DNA from: DAISVY01 sp036826635
Lineage (GTDB): Bacteria > Zixibacteria > MSB-5A5 > GN15 > FEB-12
DNA: 64,000 nucleotides
NCBI GenBank assembly: GCA_036826635.1
Contig: DAISVY010000001.1
Location: 62,001-126,000 of the forward strand
Reading direction: 5' to 3'
This document shows positions 1 through 8,527 of this stretch, in pieces. The notes beneath the pieces are model-generated. The model was given only the letters and a program-made list of their open reading frames with translations, had not been told where the DNA came from and made no database searches. The translations under genes and the position numbers were made by a program. Each line of letters starts with the position of its first letter. The stretch's first letter is position 1.

Positions 1-2
1 CT

Positions 3-290
3 CACCCGCTGGACCTTCGCCGTATTCGCTCCCTGGTCAGGCATCTTGATGTTCGGAATTTCCTTGATTCGCGCCGGCCGGCGTGTCATAAGTATAAACT
101 GGACAATGGATTGCCGGAACGGGACGATCTCCTGGCGTTGCTGGCCGAGGACAACGGCCTGCTCAGGCTGCCGATAGTGGTCGCCGGTCGTCTTATGACT
201 GTAGGGGCGTGTCGTCGGGCACTTGATGATATGTTGCAGCTAAAATCGAGTCGTGACGATTCGGCAGAAAAGGCAAGTAATGCAGCCTGA
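3..290 (+). CDS. ArsC/Spx-like thioredoxin-fold protein, C-terminal part
   Basis: The open frame runs in from the left edge and gives 95 residues before TGA. It reads like the C-terminal half of the ArsC/Spx/YffB family: a segment FLDSRRPACHKYKLDNGLPE, then an acidic helix, then LLRLPIVVAGRLMTVGA followed by a final helix. The 'LLR-PIVV-G-R' strand with its cis-proline is the family hallmark. The N-terminal CxxC or single Cys that would separate an arsenate reductase from a regulator lies outside the window, so activity cannot be assigned. The 16 residues after the fold are polar and probably disordered. The family call is fairly sure; the specific function is open. Confidence 0.65.
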   Translation, partial: HPLDLRRIRSLVRHLDVRNFLDSRRPACHKYKLDNGLPERDDLLALLAEDNGLLRLPIVVAGRLMTVGACRRALDDMLQLKSSRDDSAEKASNAA

Positions 291-843
291 AGAAGTTACG
301 GCTACCAGGTCGGCTGGTGTATCGGAAGTTGGACTTGTAGTCGATTTGCGTGAGTACGTATTAAATACGCATTTATGCCGGATTGACGTTTTATTTAACA
401 AGGTTATTTTGCAGGTGATAGCTTGGTGTCATTCTTCACGCCCGACATCAACAAGCTATCAAACGAACCCGGCGGTGTGAGTTTATTGACACCGCGAGCA
501 CACCACATAACACTGCCGGGCTCTCTAAATATAATGAGGCAAAGGTTTTCTAAAAATCCTCCCTCCTATCAAGAGAAAGCCCGGTGGCGTTTGATATCTC
601 AACGCGAACCTTGACCCCACAATACGCTACCGGGTATTCCTATTTATAGCCATTTTTTCTTCCTCTTCTCACTAAGACGTTGGCTGGTCGATTGTTATAT
701 GTCGCTCCGCTTGATTTTCAATGAGGCGCGATATTTCTGTCCATCGTCGTCTTCGATTTATTATATTCGCTCAAGTGAGAAGCATACCCGGCGACAATTT
801 AATCGAAGGGCTAACATTAACCAGAAGAGTATATTAACAGGTT
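291..843. other. Intergenic stretch, no gene recognised
   Basis: About 550 bases that look more AT-rich than the flanking genes. Two short open frames (253-480 and 423-614, plus strand) overlap each other, lack a convincing ribosome binding site and show no family resemblance. There is a small perfect inverted repeat at 357-369 (arms CGTATT/AATACG around one base). I see no tRNA, mobile element or clear terminator here. Confidence 0.5.
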
Positions 844-2223
844 ATGAAAACAGTATCTGCGGTTCACGAAGCTATTAACTCGACCGTCATAAGGCCCGGC
901 AGCGTCATATACTGTGCGGGAAATGCGGCCACGCCGCAGGAGTTGCTGATCCAGTTGGCTAATGACCTCTCGATAAGAGATGTCGAAATGTACAGCGTTC
1001 TTCTCCTTGGTGATCGTATTAAGCCGTTATTCAGTAAGAAACGGTGCCAGACGATGACTCATCGCGTGATTTTCAATAGTCACTTGACCAAAGGAGCCGT
1101 CAACAGCGGGTGGGCGAAATATCACCCCATGCATCTTTCGGAGATTACCAAGTATATCAAGTCTCCGGATGTCGTGTTTGTCAGCGTTGCCGGTCCCGAC
1201 AGCGGAGGTAACTACAGCCTGGGCACCACCGTGGAAGGTGTGCTGGGGGCTGTGATGATGGCCAAGCACAGGGGCGGTGTAGTTATTGCCGAGAGGAACA
1301 AGCGCATGCCTTTTGTTCTGGGTACGACCATACCGGAATCCGATATTGATTACCTTTTCGATGCCGACTACGAGATCCCGTCCAGCCCGGTAAAGGAGCC
1401 GGATGATCGGGCCAGACAGATCGGTGAGATTATCGCGGCGCTGTATATCGACGACGGTTCCGGTAATACTCCGGGTTCCACCCTGCAATACGGTATTGGC
1501 GAGGTGCCGGAGGCGGTGACGTCGGCTATTTTGCGTAAGGGGGTGCGTGATCTGGCCATCCATACCGAGCTTTTTGCCAGCGCCATGATAAAGTTGTGTC
1601 GGCAGGGGGTTGTTACCAACCGCTGGAAGAAAGATATGAATTTCGCCCTTTCGTCGATTTTCCTGGCTCAGGACCAGGATGAGTACGACTGGTTGTCGTT
1701 CAACAGTTCGGTCCAGAGCCGCCCCAGCAGCTATACCAACAGCGTTTTCAAAATTGCCGAACAGCCCAAGATGGTCACTATTAACAGCGCCATGGGGGTT
1801 GATCTGCACGGCAATATCTGGGCTGATTCTCTTGATGCCCGCAAAATTTACAGTGGGGTCGGTGGTCAGGCCGATTTCATAAGGGGGGCCCAGTATTCTC
1901 CGGGAGGGATCGCCATCATCGCCATGAAGTCGACTACCGACGATGGTATTCCCAAGGTTGTGGATCGTTGCCCGGCCGGTATTACGACTACCGCCATCCC
2001 TTCCGACCAGGTCATTCTGGTTACCGAACACGGTACGGTTGACCCGAGAGGGCTTAGTCTGGGTGAGCGAGCCGTGGCGGTTGCTCAACTGGCCGGGCCT
2101 GAGCAGCGGGAGAAACTGATGAGGACCATTCACGAAGATCCGGCTTTCCATAAACCGGATGCTGCCCTGCATCTGGGTATACCCGGATTCACGCCGTACG
2201 AAAAGGCGGTTGAGCATCTGTAA
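844..2223 (+). CDS. Acetyl-CoA hydrolase/4-hydroxybutyrate CoA-transferase family protein
   Basis: A 459-residue CoA-transferase of the acetyl-CoA hydrolase/4-hydroxybutyrate CoA-transferase type, the usual length for the family. Such enzymes move CoA between carboxylic acids through a glutamyl-CoA thioester. Visible hallmarks are LQYGIGEVPEAV (about 214-225), the catalytic region AIHTELF with Glu242 as the likely nucleophile, and the C-terminal GVGGQADFIRGA (338-349) that shapes the CoA-binding site. It appears cytosolic, with no signal peptide. It stands alone: about 550 bases without a gene lie before it and a strong terminator follows. The substrate cannot be read from sequence; acetate, butyrate, succinate or 4-hydroxybutyrate are all possible. 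Confidence 0.88.
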   Translation: MKTVSAVHEAINSTVIRPGSVIYCAGNAATPQELLIQLANDLSIRDVEMYSVLLLGDRIKPLFSKKRCQTMTHRVIFNSHLTKGAVNSGWAKYHPMHLSEITKYIKSPDVVFVSVAGPDSGGNYSLGTTVEGVLGAVMMAKHRGGVVIAERNKRMPFVLGTTIPESDIDYLFDADYEIPSSPVKEPDDRARQIGEIIAALYIDDGSGNTPGSTLQYGIGEVPEAVTSAILRKGVRDLAIHTELFASAMIKLCRQGVVTNRWKKDMNFALSSIFLAQDQDEYDWLSFNSSVQSRPSSYTNSVFKIAEQPKMVTINSAMGVDLHGNIWADSLDARKIYSGVGGQADFIRGAQYSPGGIAIIAMKSTTDDGIPKVVDRCPAGITTTAIPSDQVILVTEHGTVDPRGLSLGERAVAVAQLAGPEQREKLMRTIHEDPAFHKPDAALHLGIPGFTPYEKAVEHL

Positions 2224-2266
2224 TCAGGTCGTGCCCCGACACGGCTGTTTTCCGGATTGATGATCT

Positions 2267-2306
2267 GCACCCCCGGCGGTGATATTGCCGCGGGGGTGTT
2301 TTTTTA
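2267..2306 (+). terminator. Rho-independent terminator after CoA-transferase
   Basis: GC-rich stem CACCCCCGGCGG / GCCGCGGGGGTG around a short AT loop, followed by a run of seven or eight T. It lies 44 bases after the CoA-transferase stop codon. Confidence 0.85.
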
Positions 2307-2382
2307 CCATTTCGGATAATGTTGAGGTCTTCAGTCCGGGACGTGGGATTGCCGGATAGCAGCGGTTTCTGCCAAAGATGGG

Positions 2383-2412
2383 TTGACTTTTTGACAGCCG
2401 GATAGTTATCTT
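2383..2412 (+). promoter_or_regulatory. Possible sigma-70 promoter for the aminotransferase operon
   Basis: TTGACT, 18 bases, TATCTT (4 of 6 at the -10); a second TTGACA begins at 2391 but has a poorer -10. It sits between the upstream terminator and the first ORF of the operon, which supports it, but the match is only moderate. Confidence 0.35.
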
Positions 2413-2475
2413 CCGGGCCTTAAATAGTGTGATCAGGGCCGGCTTGGGCCGCCTTTTAGGCTTCTAAAGGAACTC

Positions 2476-2652
2476 TTGATCGTGGTGGGTCCCCTCATTT
2501 TTGTGATCTTTGCGTCAGTCGTCGTTATCGCAGCGGCGGTCGGATCCGGGATCGATCTCGAAGCATGGCCGAAGCAACTGACCGAAAAGGGCCATGACAA
2601 CGAGTCCAAAACTTCGTCATCACCGTCTGCGACGGTCCCGATAAGGAATTAA
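2476..2652 (+). CDS. Small membrane protein, TTG start, leads aminotransferase operon
   Basis: A 58-residue frame starting at TTG with AAAGGA placed four bases upstream. Residues 2-24 form one strongly hydrophobic segment (VVGPLIFVIFASVVVIAAAV), followed by a polar tail rich in Lys, Asp and Ser, so it looks like a single-pass membrane peptide. Its TAA stop is three bases before the ATG of the next gene, which suggests translational coupling. I recognise no family. It is small enough to be missed by automatic calling, and a chance ORF cannot be excluded. Confidence 0.5.
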   Translation: MIVVGPLIFVIFASVVVIAAAVGSGIDLEAWPKQLTEKGHDNESKTSSSPSATVPIRN

Positions 2653-2655
2653 GCG

Positions 2656-4995
2656 ATGATTTCCAACAGGATCGGACGCCTGGAGCTATCTCCGACGCTA
2701 CGCATAAACGCCAGGGCCCGAATGATGAGGGCCGAAGGCATTGATGTTATCGACTTCTCTGTCGGGGAACCTGATTTCCCTACTCCTGCGGGTGTCAAGG
2801 AAGCGGGGAAGAAGGCTATCGACGACAACTTCACCCGTTACACGGCCAGCGACGGTATCCCCGAACTCAAAGAGGCCATTCGGGCTCGTCTCAAAGCCGA
2901 TCATGGCGTGGAGTACGGTCCCAAAGAGATTATCGTATCTTCCGGGGCCAAGCAGAGTCTTTACAATTTGTTTATGGCCACACTCAACCATGACGAAGAA
3001 GTAATCATTCCGGCGCCGTACTGGGTTTCTTATCCTCAGCAGGTACTGATGGTCAAGGGGAAACCGGTCATTGTACACACCCGGGAAGAAAACGGTTTTC
3101 GCCTGACGCCCGAAGAGTTAAAAGCGAACATAAATTTCAACACCAGGCTTCTTATTCTCAATAACCCCAGTAATCCTACCGGCTCGGCATATAGTCGGGA
3201 GGAACTGGAAGCGGTTTGTCGGGTGGCGGTCGAGGAAGGCCTGCTTATTGTCGCCGACGAGATTTACGGAAAAGTCATTTACGATGATTATCGTTTTACG
3301 TCGGTGGCCTCGCTGAGCGATAAGATCAAAGAGAAGACGGTAATAATCAACGGTGTTTCCAAGTCATATTCCATGACGGGCTGGCGGATCGGTTACGCCG
3401 CCGGACCGAGCGATATTGTCGCCGCCATGAATATCGTGCAGTCGCACACGACTTCGAACGCCAATTCGATTGCCCAGAAAGCGGCTGCCGAGGCCTTGTC
3501 CGGTCATCAGGCGGAAATCGATCACATGGTGGCCGAGTTTCAGGCTCGCCGCAACTATGCGCTGAACAAAATCCGCCGCATCCCGGGTGTGTCGTGCTAT
3601 GAGCCCCAGGGGGCGTTCTATCTTTTCCCTAACGTTTCGGCTTATTACAACACCGAGTACGGCGGGGTGAAAATCCGCAACTCCTATAGTTTGGCGTATT
3701 ACCTTCTCAAGGAAGCGGCGGTGGCCGTGGTGCCCGGCAGTGCCTTTGGGACGGATGACAATATCCGTATCTCTTATGCCACTTCCATGGAGAATATCGA
3801 GGCCGGTACGGACCGCATTGTCGAGGCCATGAGCAAACTGGTCGAATCGCCCCAGCGCGGACGTGTGGCCCTGCAGAATTTCATGACCAGCCCGCGTGGC
3901 TGCACCGACGCGGAGACCTCGATCTCCGTCGAGGAGCGCGACGCTCTCGTGCACGAAGCGGAAGCGCATCTGCCATATGACAGTTATTTCGAATGGAACG
4001 CCAATATCAACGGCATCATCATACAACTGCGCACTAACGTGCCGCACCTGTACGATTTCTGGGTGGAAAACTGGTATCCGGCACAACCGGAGCCGGATCT
4101 CGAACCGCACGGCATTATTTATGCTGTCGACGGTGTTCCCGAACGTCAGCCCTGCGGCTACTATAACCCGGACATGAAAACCGCCGTTCTGTTCAACACT
4201 TCGTACTATGGTCAGGTCCGAAGTCTGGCGTTGGGGATGGTGGCCAGCATGAGCGAACAGCTCCCGGACGTTCACGGTATTCGGGCGGCGTGTCTGGATT
4301 ACGACGGTCATGGTCTGGCCCTGATCGGTCCCCGGGGGATGAAGCGCGGCTCGATATTTTTCAGTCTGCTGGAAGACGAAGGGGCGCGATTCGTTAGTAA
4401 CGACTGGATTTTCGTGCGCTATCGTGGTGACGAGGCCGTGGCCGATGCGCCCGAACGCAAATTCTATCTGAAAACCGCCATGGCCCAGACAATCCCGCGC
4501 TATGCTCGTATTTTCGACCGCAGCAAGTGTGAGAATGTTGTTACCACCTGTGCGGACTGGACCAACAAAGATTCGACCGGCGAGTGTCCGCTTGACTTTG
4601 GTGAACCGTATTGCTACTGGGGATCCAAAGATTCCCGTGCTATGGTTGACCCGTCGTGGATAGGTGGTCCCGGTCGATACGTGAAACAAACACGACTGAG
4701 TACTATCGTGCTGTTGCATTATACGCCCAACGCTCCCGAGGTGGAGAAGCTGAGTCAGGAAGACGCCCTCGATTACGTGTCGGCCGGAAGCTATCAGGTG
4801 CCGACCGAGGCCGGGTTGTCGCCGTTCCGGATGCCGTTCTTCAATCCTTACATGTTGGGAGCCTCGGCCGATCAGGAAGATTTGCAACGGCGCAATTTCC
4901 ATCAGTTGTTCCGCGTTGCTCGTGTTTTCAAGGTAAATATCGCGGCGATTCCGCCGGAGGCCCTGAAAGCGCGTATCAGAGAATTGGCAGGTTAG
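2656..4995 (+). CDS. Aspartate aminotransferase fused to an HprK/PEPCK-like domain
   Basis: 779 residues in one uninterrupted frame. Residues 1-395 are a class I PLP aminotransferase of the AspC type: NNPSNPTG (169-176), DEIYG (201-205), the PLP lysine in SKSYSMTGWRIGY (K236) and the substrate-carboxylate arginine in RISYAT (R371). Aspartate/2-oxoglutarate exchange is the likely reaction. About residue 400 a second domain begins. It carries ALIGPRGMKRGS (555-566), a P-loop-like element, then GARFVSNDWIFVRY (576-589), which resembles the 'GA-FVSDD' strand that follows Walker A in HPr kinase/PEPCK folds. The Walker A is altered: GPRGMKRGS lacks the standard GKS/GKT. The operon continues with ndk (13-base gap) and a PEP carboxykinase. 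The domain 1 call is strong; domain 2 is inference from motif resemblance. Confidence 0.85.
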   Translation: MISNRIGRLELSPTLRINARARMMRAEGIDVIDFSVGEPDFPTPAGVKEAGKKAIDDNFTRYTASDGIPELKEAIRARLKADHGVEYGPKEIIVSSGAKQSLYNLFMATLNHDEEVIIPAPYWVSYPQQVLMVKGKPVIVHTREENGFRLTPEELKANINFNTRLLILNNPSNPTGSAYSREELEAVCRVAVEEGLLIVADEIYGKVIYDDYRFTSVASLSDKIKEKTVIINGVSKSYSMTGWRIGYAAGPSDIVAAMNIVQSHTTSNANSIAQKAAAEALSGHQAEIDHMVAEFQARRNYALNKIRRIPGVSCYEPQGAFYLFPNVSAYYNTEYGGVKIRNSYSLAYYLLKEAAVAVVPGSAFGTDDNIRISYATSMENIEAGTDRIVEAMSKLVESPQRGRVALQNFMTSPRGCTDAETSISVEERDALVHEAEAHLPYDSYFEWNANINGIIIQLRTNVPHLYDFWVENWYPAQPEPDLEPHGIIYAVDGVPERQPCGYYNPDMKTAVLFNTSYYGQVRSLALGMVASMSEQLPDVHGIRAACLDYDGHGLALIGPRGMKRGSIFFSLLEDEGARFVSNDWIFVRYRGDEAVADAPERKFYLKTAMAQTIPRYARIFDRSKCENVVTTCADWTNKDSTGECPLDFGEPYCYWGSKDSRAMVDPSWIGGPGRYVKQTRLSTIVLLHYTPNAPEVEKLSQEDALDYVSAGSYQVPTEAGLSPFRMPFFNPYMLGASADQEDLQRRNFHQLFRVARVFKVNIAAIPPEALKARIRELAG

Positions 4996-5008
4996 TTAGG
5001 AGATCGGT

Positions 5009-5437
5009 TTGGCTAATACCCTGGGGATCATAAAACCGGACGGTGTGCGGCGCAAACTGATCGGTACGGTAATACAAAGAATCGAGAAGGCCGATCTGAT
5101 CATTCGCGGTCTGAAAACGCTTCGCCTGAATCGAGAGCGGGCCGAGCGTTTCTATGCTGTCCACGAGGGAAAACCGTTTTTCAAAACGCTCGTGGAGTTC
5201 ATGACTTCAGGGCCGATTGTGGTCATGGTCATCGGTGGTCATGATTCTATTGAACGCTGGCGCGATCTGATGGGAGCCACCGACCCGGCCAAAGCCCGGC
5301 ACAACACAATCAGGCGGGAGTTCGGCACTTCGATAGAGAAGAACGTGGTGCACGGATCGGATTCACCGATTACGGCCAGGACTGAGGTAGCTTTCTTTTT
5401 TAACGAAGACGAAATCCTTCCCAAGGAACAGAAGTAA
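5009..5437 (+). CDS. ndk: Nucleoside diphosphate kinase
   Basis: 142 residues, full family length. It transfers phosphate between nucleoside tri- and diphosphates by a ping-pong mechanism through a phosphohistidine. It has the N-terminal TLGIIKPDGV strand, KPFF, and the active-site NVVHGSDSP with H115. The start is TTG at 5009, because TTAGGAGA lies just upstream and the next residues align with the family N-terminus. It is between the aminotransferase fusion and a PEP carboxykinase with almost no spacing, so nucleotide recharging for those enzymes is a reasonable guess. Confidence 0.95.
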   Translation: MANTLGIIKPDGVRRKLIGTVIQRIEKADLIIRGLKTLRLNRERAERFYAVHEGKPFFKTLVEFMTSGPIVVMVIGGHDSIERWRDLMGATDPAKARHNTIRREFGTSIEKNVVHGSDSPITARTEVAFFFNEDEILPKEQK

Positions 5438-5438
5438 G

Positions 5439-7220
5439 ATGTCTGATTCACTTTATGACACAGAATTGTATGCCCGATTCAATCGGGAACTCAAGCAACG
5501 TCTGAACGGTCCTAACATCAAGGCTCTGGAGCTTGAGGAACTGCGCAAGCCGTCTCTTCAGACCGGCACCCCTACGAAGTATGGGTCGTGGGGCTGGCGC
5601 TCATCGGTTTCCAGTCGCATCGCCGAAAAGACGGTGCAACTCGGTTCGGAGAAGATTCGGGAATTTCATCTTCCTGACGGCAAGAAGAAGATTATCGAAA
5701 ACGCCCCGAAGGAACTGGACAAGGTGTTGCACCTGATGGAGACCATGCCGTTTGTCTACCTGCGGCGCCAGATGGGGCACAATTCCGAATATAACCCCAA
5801 ATGCAACCTGTATATATCGGTTGCCGATCTGAAAAACTACCGCCTGGCCTACATGTGGGGCAAGACCATGGGGCCGGTCACCGACGATCCGGGACCGGAA
5901 TTTACCCTCATCCACATCCCCGAGGAACACCACATCAACCAGCAGGCCCTGGTGCTTCCGGATTTCAATCTGACCATGGTCCTCGGTTCGGATTACATGG
6001 GCGAGGACAAGAAGGGTTTTCTTCGCAACGGAATGCACGCCGCCGGAGCGCTGGATATGCTCGGTCTTCACGCCGGGACCAAGGTGGTTATCATCCGCGA
6101 CCACAAGACCAACGAGCTAAAGAAGTACGGGGTGTTTCTCTTCGGTCTTTCGGCTACCGGTAAGAGTACCTGGTCATGTCATCAGCTCGGTCTGGACTGG
6201 TCCAAGGGTGAACGCACTCTGGTTTGTCAGGACGATATCTGTTTTCTTAAGAACAACGGTTTGGCTTACGGTTCGGAATTCAACTATTTCGTCAAGACCG
6301 ATGTCGACAGCAAACTTCAGGAGGCGATGTACAACTCGCTGGTGCACGACAGCGCTCTTTACGAAAACGTGATGATCACCGCCGACGGGACTCCGGATTT
6401 TCTTGATGAGAGTCTCTGTGGTAACGGCCGGGCGGTTATTGCGCGCAAAGAGCTCAAGATTAAGTACAACCAGGAACTGAAGGATATCTGGTATCCGTCG
6501 CTTAACCTGCCGGATCTGGATGAACTCGACGGCTTGGTGTTCGCTTTCATAACGCGCCGCAATACTATCATGACGTTTTCGCAACGGTTGAGCCCTATTC
6601 AGGCTGCGCTGGCTTATCTGTGGGGTGAATCGAGTCACAGTTACGCTTCCAACCCGGCCAAGGCGGGGGAATCGGTGCGGACGGTCGGGACCGATCCTTT
6701 CATCGTCGGGTCGCGGGGGCATAAGGTCAACCAGTTCTATCGCATTATCATGGATCTGGCGGCCAACTATCCGGGCAAAGTCTCTTTCTATCAGTATAAC
6801 ACGGGTGGTATGGGGGAGATAATCGAAAGTTCCGATGGCGTTAAGAAAATCATCCGCAAGACCGAGCGCGTACCTATCGACACCATGGCAGCCATTCAGC
6901 GCGGCGATTTGCGCGGGACCAATCATTATCGTCAGAGTATTTTCGGTACTGAGGAAATTGTGTCGGCCGAAGGCGCCGACCTGAGTGCGTATGCTGCCGA
7001 GAAGTATTATTCTCAGGCGCAGATCGACGATTACCTGCGCGATTTGGTCGACGGACGTCGGAAGTTTACCGAAAAAGTGGCCGATGAAGGCTTGATGCCG
7101 GAGATTATTCGCGCCGCCGAAGAATCGTTCCGCATCGCACCGGGGAAAGAAACGAAGGTGTACATGTCGTCGAAAAAGGCCGAGACACCGCCGCCGAAGC
7201 CCGGGGACAAACCGACCTGA
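5439..7220 (+). CDS. pckA: Divergent ATP-type phosphoenolpyruvate carboxykinase
   Basis: 593 residues, longer than the usual 530-540 of ATP-dependent PEPCK. The enzyme interconverts oxaloacetate plus ATP with PEP, CO2 and ADP. Features seen are GSDYMGEDKKGFLRN (183-197), matching the substrate-lysine region normally written GGEMKKG; the P-loop GLSATGKST (236-244); and a following CQDDICF (263-269) acidic metal strand. YNTGGMGE is present further on. The last 20 residues are Pro/Lys-rich and probably disordered. It follows ndk by one base and closes the operon before a terminator. Motif wording differs enough from the textbook enzyme that nucleotide preference (ATP, GTP or PPi) should be treated as open. 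Confidence 0.85.
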   Translation: MSDSLYDTELYARFNRELKQRLNGPNIKALELEELRKPSLQTGTPTKYGSWGWRSSVSSRIAEKTVQLGSEKIREFHLPDGKKKIIENAPKELDKVLHLMETMPFVYLRRQMGHNSEYNPKCNLYISVADLKNYRLAYMWGKTMGPVTDDPGPEFTLIHIPEEHHINQQALVLPDFNLTMVLGSDYMGEDKKGFLRNGMHAAGALDMLGLHAGTKVVIIRDHKTNELKKYGVFLFGLSATGKSTWSCHQLGLDWSKGERTLVCQDDICFLKNNGLAYGSEFNYFVKTDVDSKLQEAMYNSLVHDSALYENVMITADGTPDFLDESLCGNGRAVIARKELKIKYNQELKDIWYPSLNLPDLDELDGLVFAFITRRNTIMTFSQRLSPIQAALAYLWGESSHSYASNPAKAGESVRTVGTDPFIVGSRGHKVNQFYRIIMDLAANYPGKVSFYQYNTGGMGEIIESSDGVKKIIRKTERVPIDTMAAIQRGDLRGTNHYRQSIFGTEEIVSAEGADLSAYAAEKYYSQAQIDDYLRDLVDGRRKFTEKVADEGLMPEIIRAAEESFRIAPGKETKVYMSSKKAETPPPKPGDKPT

Positions 7221-7300
7221 TCGACCGGCAACCGAACTCGCGACTTGTGCGGGACAGAGGCTGGCGGTACGGTTGATTTTCCGCAATTGAGAAACAGAGT

Positions 7301-7343
7301 GAAAAGCCATCTTTTCCGGGTGCGAAGAGGTGGCTTTTTTTTG
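7301..7343 (+). terminator. Rho-independent terminator after pckA
   Basis: Stem AAAAGCCATCTT / AAGAGGTGGCTTTT with an 11-base loop, ending in eight T. It closes the aminotransferase-ndk-pckA operon. Confidence 0.85.
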
Positions 7344-7384
7344 TGTGATTAATGCGGGAGGAAAAGCCATTTTGGGGACGTTAC

Positions 7385-8386
7385 ATGTTTGTACGGTTTA
7401 ATTTGCCCAAAACGGTGAAGTTTATATCTACAGGATTGTGGATGCTGTTTGTTCTGCTGTCGGTCGGTGTCGACTGCCGGGCCGGAGCGAATTGCGATAT
7501 ATCGCCGGAGACAAACCGCATTCCGCAAACGATTCGCATCGATAACATTTTGCCCGGGTCGACCTTTGTTTATACTTGGTCACTCTTTGATTTGCCCCCA
7601 TCGCTTTTGTCCGAAACGGAACCCGACGCGGGAGAAATATCTACCCGGAGAAATCGCCACCGGATTTTTCACGATATCGGTCACGGTGTTTCGACGGTGG
7701 TATCGGATGCGGGGTATGTGTATAGCTCGCCGGCGAGAATCAACCGACGAAGTGCTTTGTGGCTTGGGGGAATTGTCGCGGTCGGTGGCCTGATATATGT
7801 CTATGATCGGGAAATATACGACGCGATAAATAGAAACAAAGATGAGTCGATACTTCGGCCGATCAACGATCTTGGCAAAACGTTTTCCGGAGCCGGTTAT
7901 ATGGGCAGTACCAACAAGTACTTTCTGGGTGCGCTGGCGCTGGGGTATCTGGTCAATTGTCCGCAGGTCGTACGGATATCAGCAGAGATACTTGAATCGC
8001 AGTTCATGGCCGGAGCGATCAAGGACGCGGCCAATGTTGCAGCCGGAAGAGCCCGGCCGTACGCCGATAAAGGTCCGCGCTATTTCAAGTTTAACGAAGG
8101 TACGTCGTTCCCGTCCGGCCACGCCAAGAACGTACTCCAGATAGCCAATGTGATCTCACACCGAACCGGTTTTCTGCCTTTGCAAATCGTGGCCTATACC
8201 GTTGCCTCGGCCGTTTGTCTGGAACGGGTGAGTTCGGGGTCACACTGGCCCTCGGATGTCTACGCGGGCGCTGTTTACGGATGGATAATATCCAACGAGT
8301 TGCTCAAACGTCACGACCGTCGTATTGACATTACCCCGGTGGGCGATTCCGAACAATCCGGACTGATCGTGTCATTTCGCTTCTGA
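7385..8386 (+). CDS. PAP2-family phosphatase, exported or membrane-linked
   Basis: 333 residues from the ATG at 7385, which has GGGGA nine bases upstream; an ATG at 7352 has no ribosome site. The N-terminus looks like a signal peptide or anchor (FISTGLWMLFVLLSVGVDCRAGA). The three phosphatidic-acid-phosphatase motifs are all present in order: KDAANVAAGRARPY, SFPSGHAKN and ERVSSGSHWPSDV, the last giving the catalytic His/Asp pair. These enzymes dephosphorylate lipid phosphates such as undecaprenyl-PP or phosphatidate on the periplasmic side. A hydrophobic stretch (LWLGGIVAVGGLIYVY) precedes the catalytic core. The substrate is not deducible. Confidence 0.88.
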   Translation: MFVRFNLPKTVKFISTGLWMLFVLLSVGVDCRAGANCDISPETNRIPQTIRIDNILPGSTFVYTWSLFDLPPSLLSETEPDAGEISTRRNRHRIFHDIGHGVSTVVSDAGYVYSSPARINRRSALWLGGIVAVGGLIYVYDREIYDAINRNKDESILRPINDLGKTFSGAGYMGSTNKYFLGALALGYLVNCPQVVRISAEILESQFMAGAIKDAANVAAGRARPYADKGPRYFKFNEGTSFPSGHAKNVLQIANVISHRTGFLPLQIVAYTVASAVCLERVSSGSHWPSDVYAGAVYGWIISNELLKRHDRRIDITPVGDSEQSGLIVSFRF

Positions 8387-8527
8387 GTTCGTTTGTTTTT
8401 GTCGGGTGCGGGCGGTTATAATTCCCTGTTGAGGTGCCGGGGCGGTTTGATTATGATATTCGTAAGGCGGGCGATTGGCAAATTTCGTATTGACCGCGAA
8501 TTGCAGGGAACCGGGAGAATGTCATTG

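Noticed and set aside
423..614. 63-codon plus-strand ORF before the CoA-transferase
   Set aside because: Overlaps another weak ORF and lacks a ribosome site; I see no protein-like pattern.
1027..2217. 396-codon open frame antisense to the CoA-transferase
   Set aside because: No ribosome site or family motif; shadow of a well-supported gene.
3364..4902. 512-codon open frame antisense to the aminotransferase fusion
   Set aside because: Translation is Arg/His-rich with no motif; the sense strand has full catalytic signatures.
2656..4995. Aminotransferase fusion as a sequencing frameshift artefact
   Set aside because: Both parts lie in one uninterrupted frame and no stop or start remnant appears at the junction (about residue 395-405), so it looks like a true fusion.
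6174..7370. 398-codon open frame antisense to pckA
   Set aside because: Runs through the pckA terminator and has no recognisable domain.
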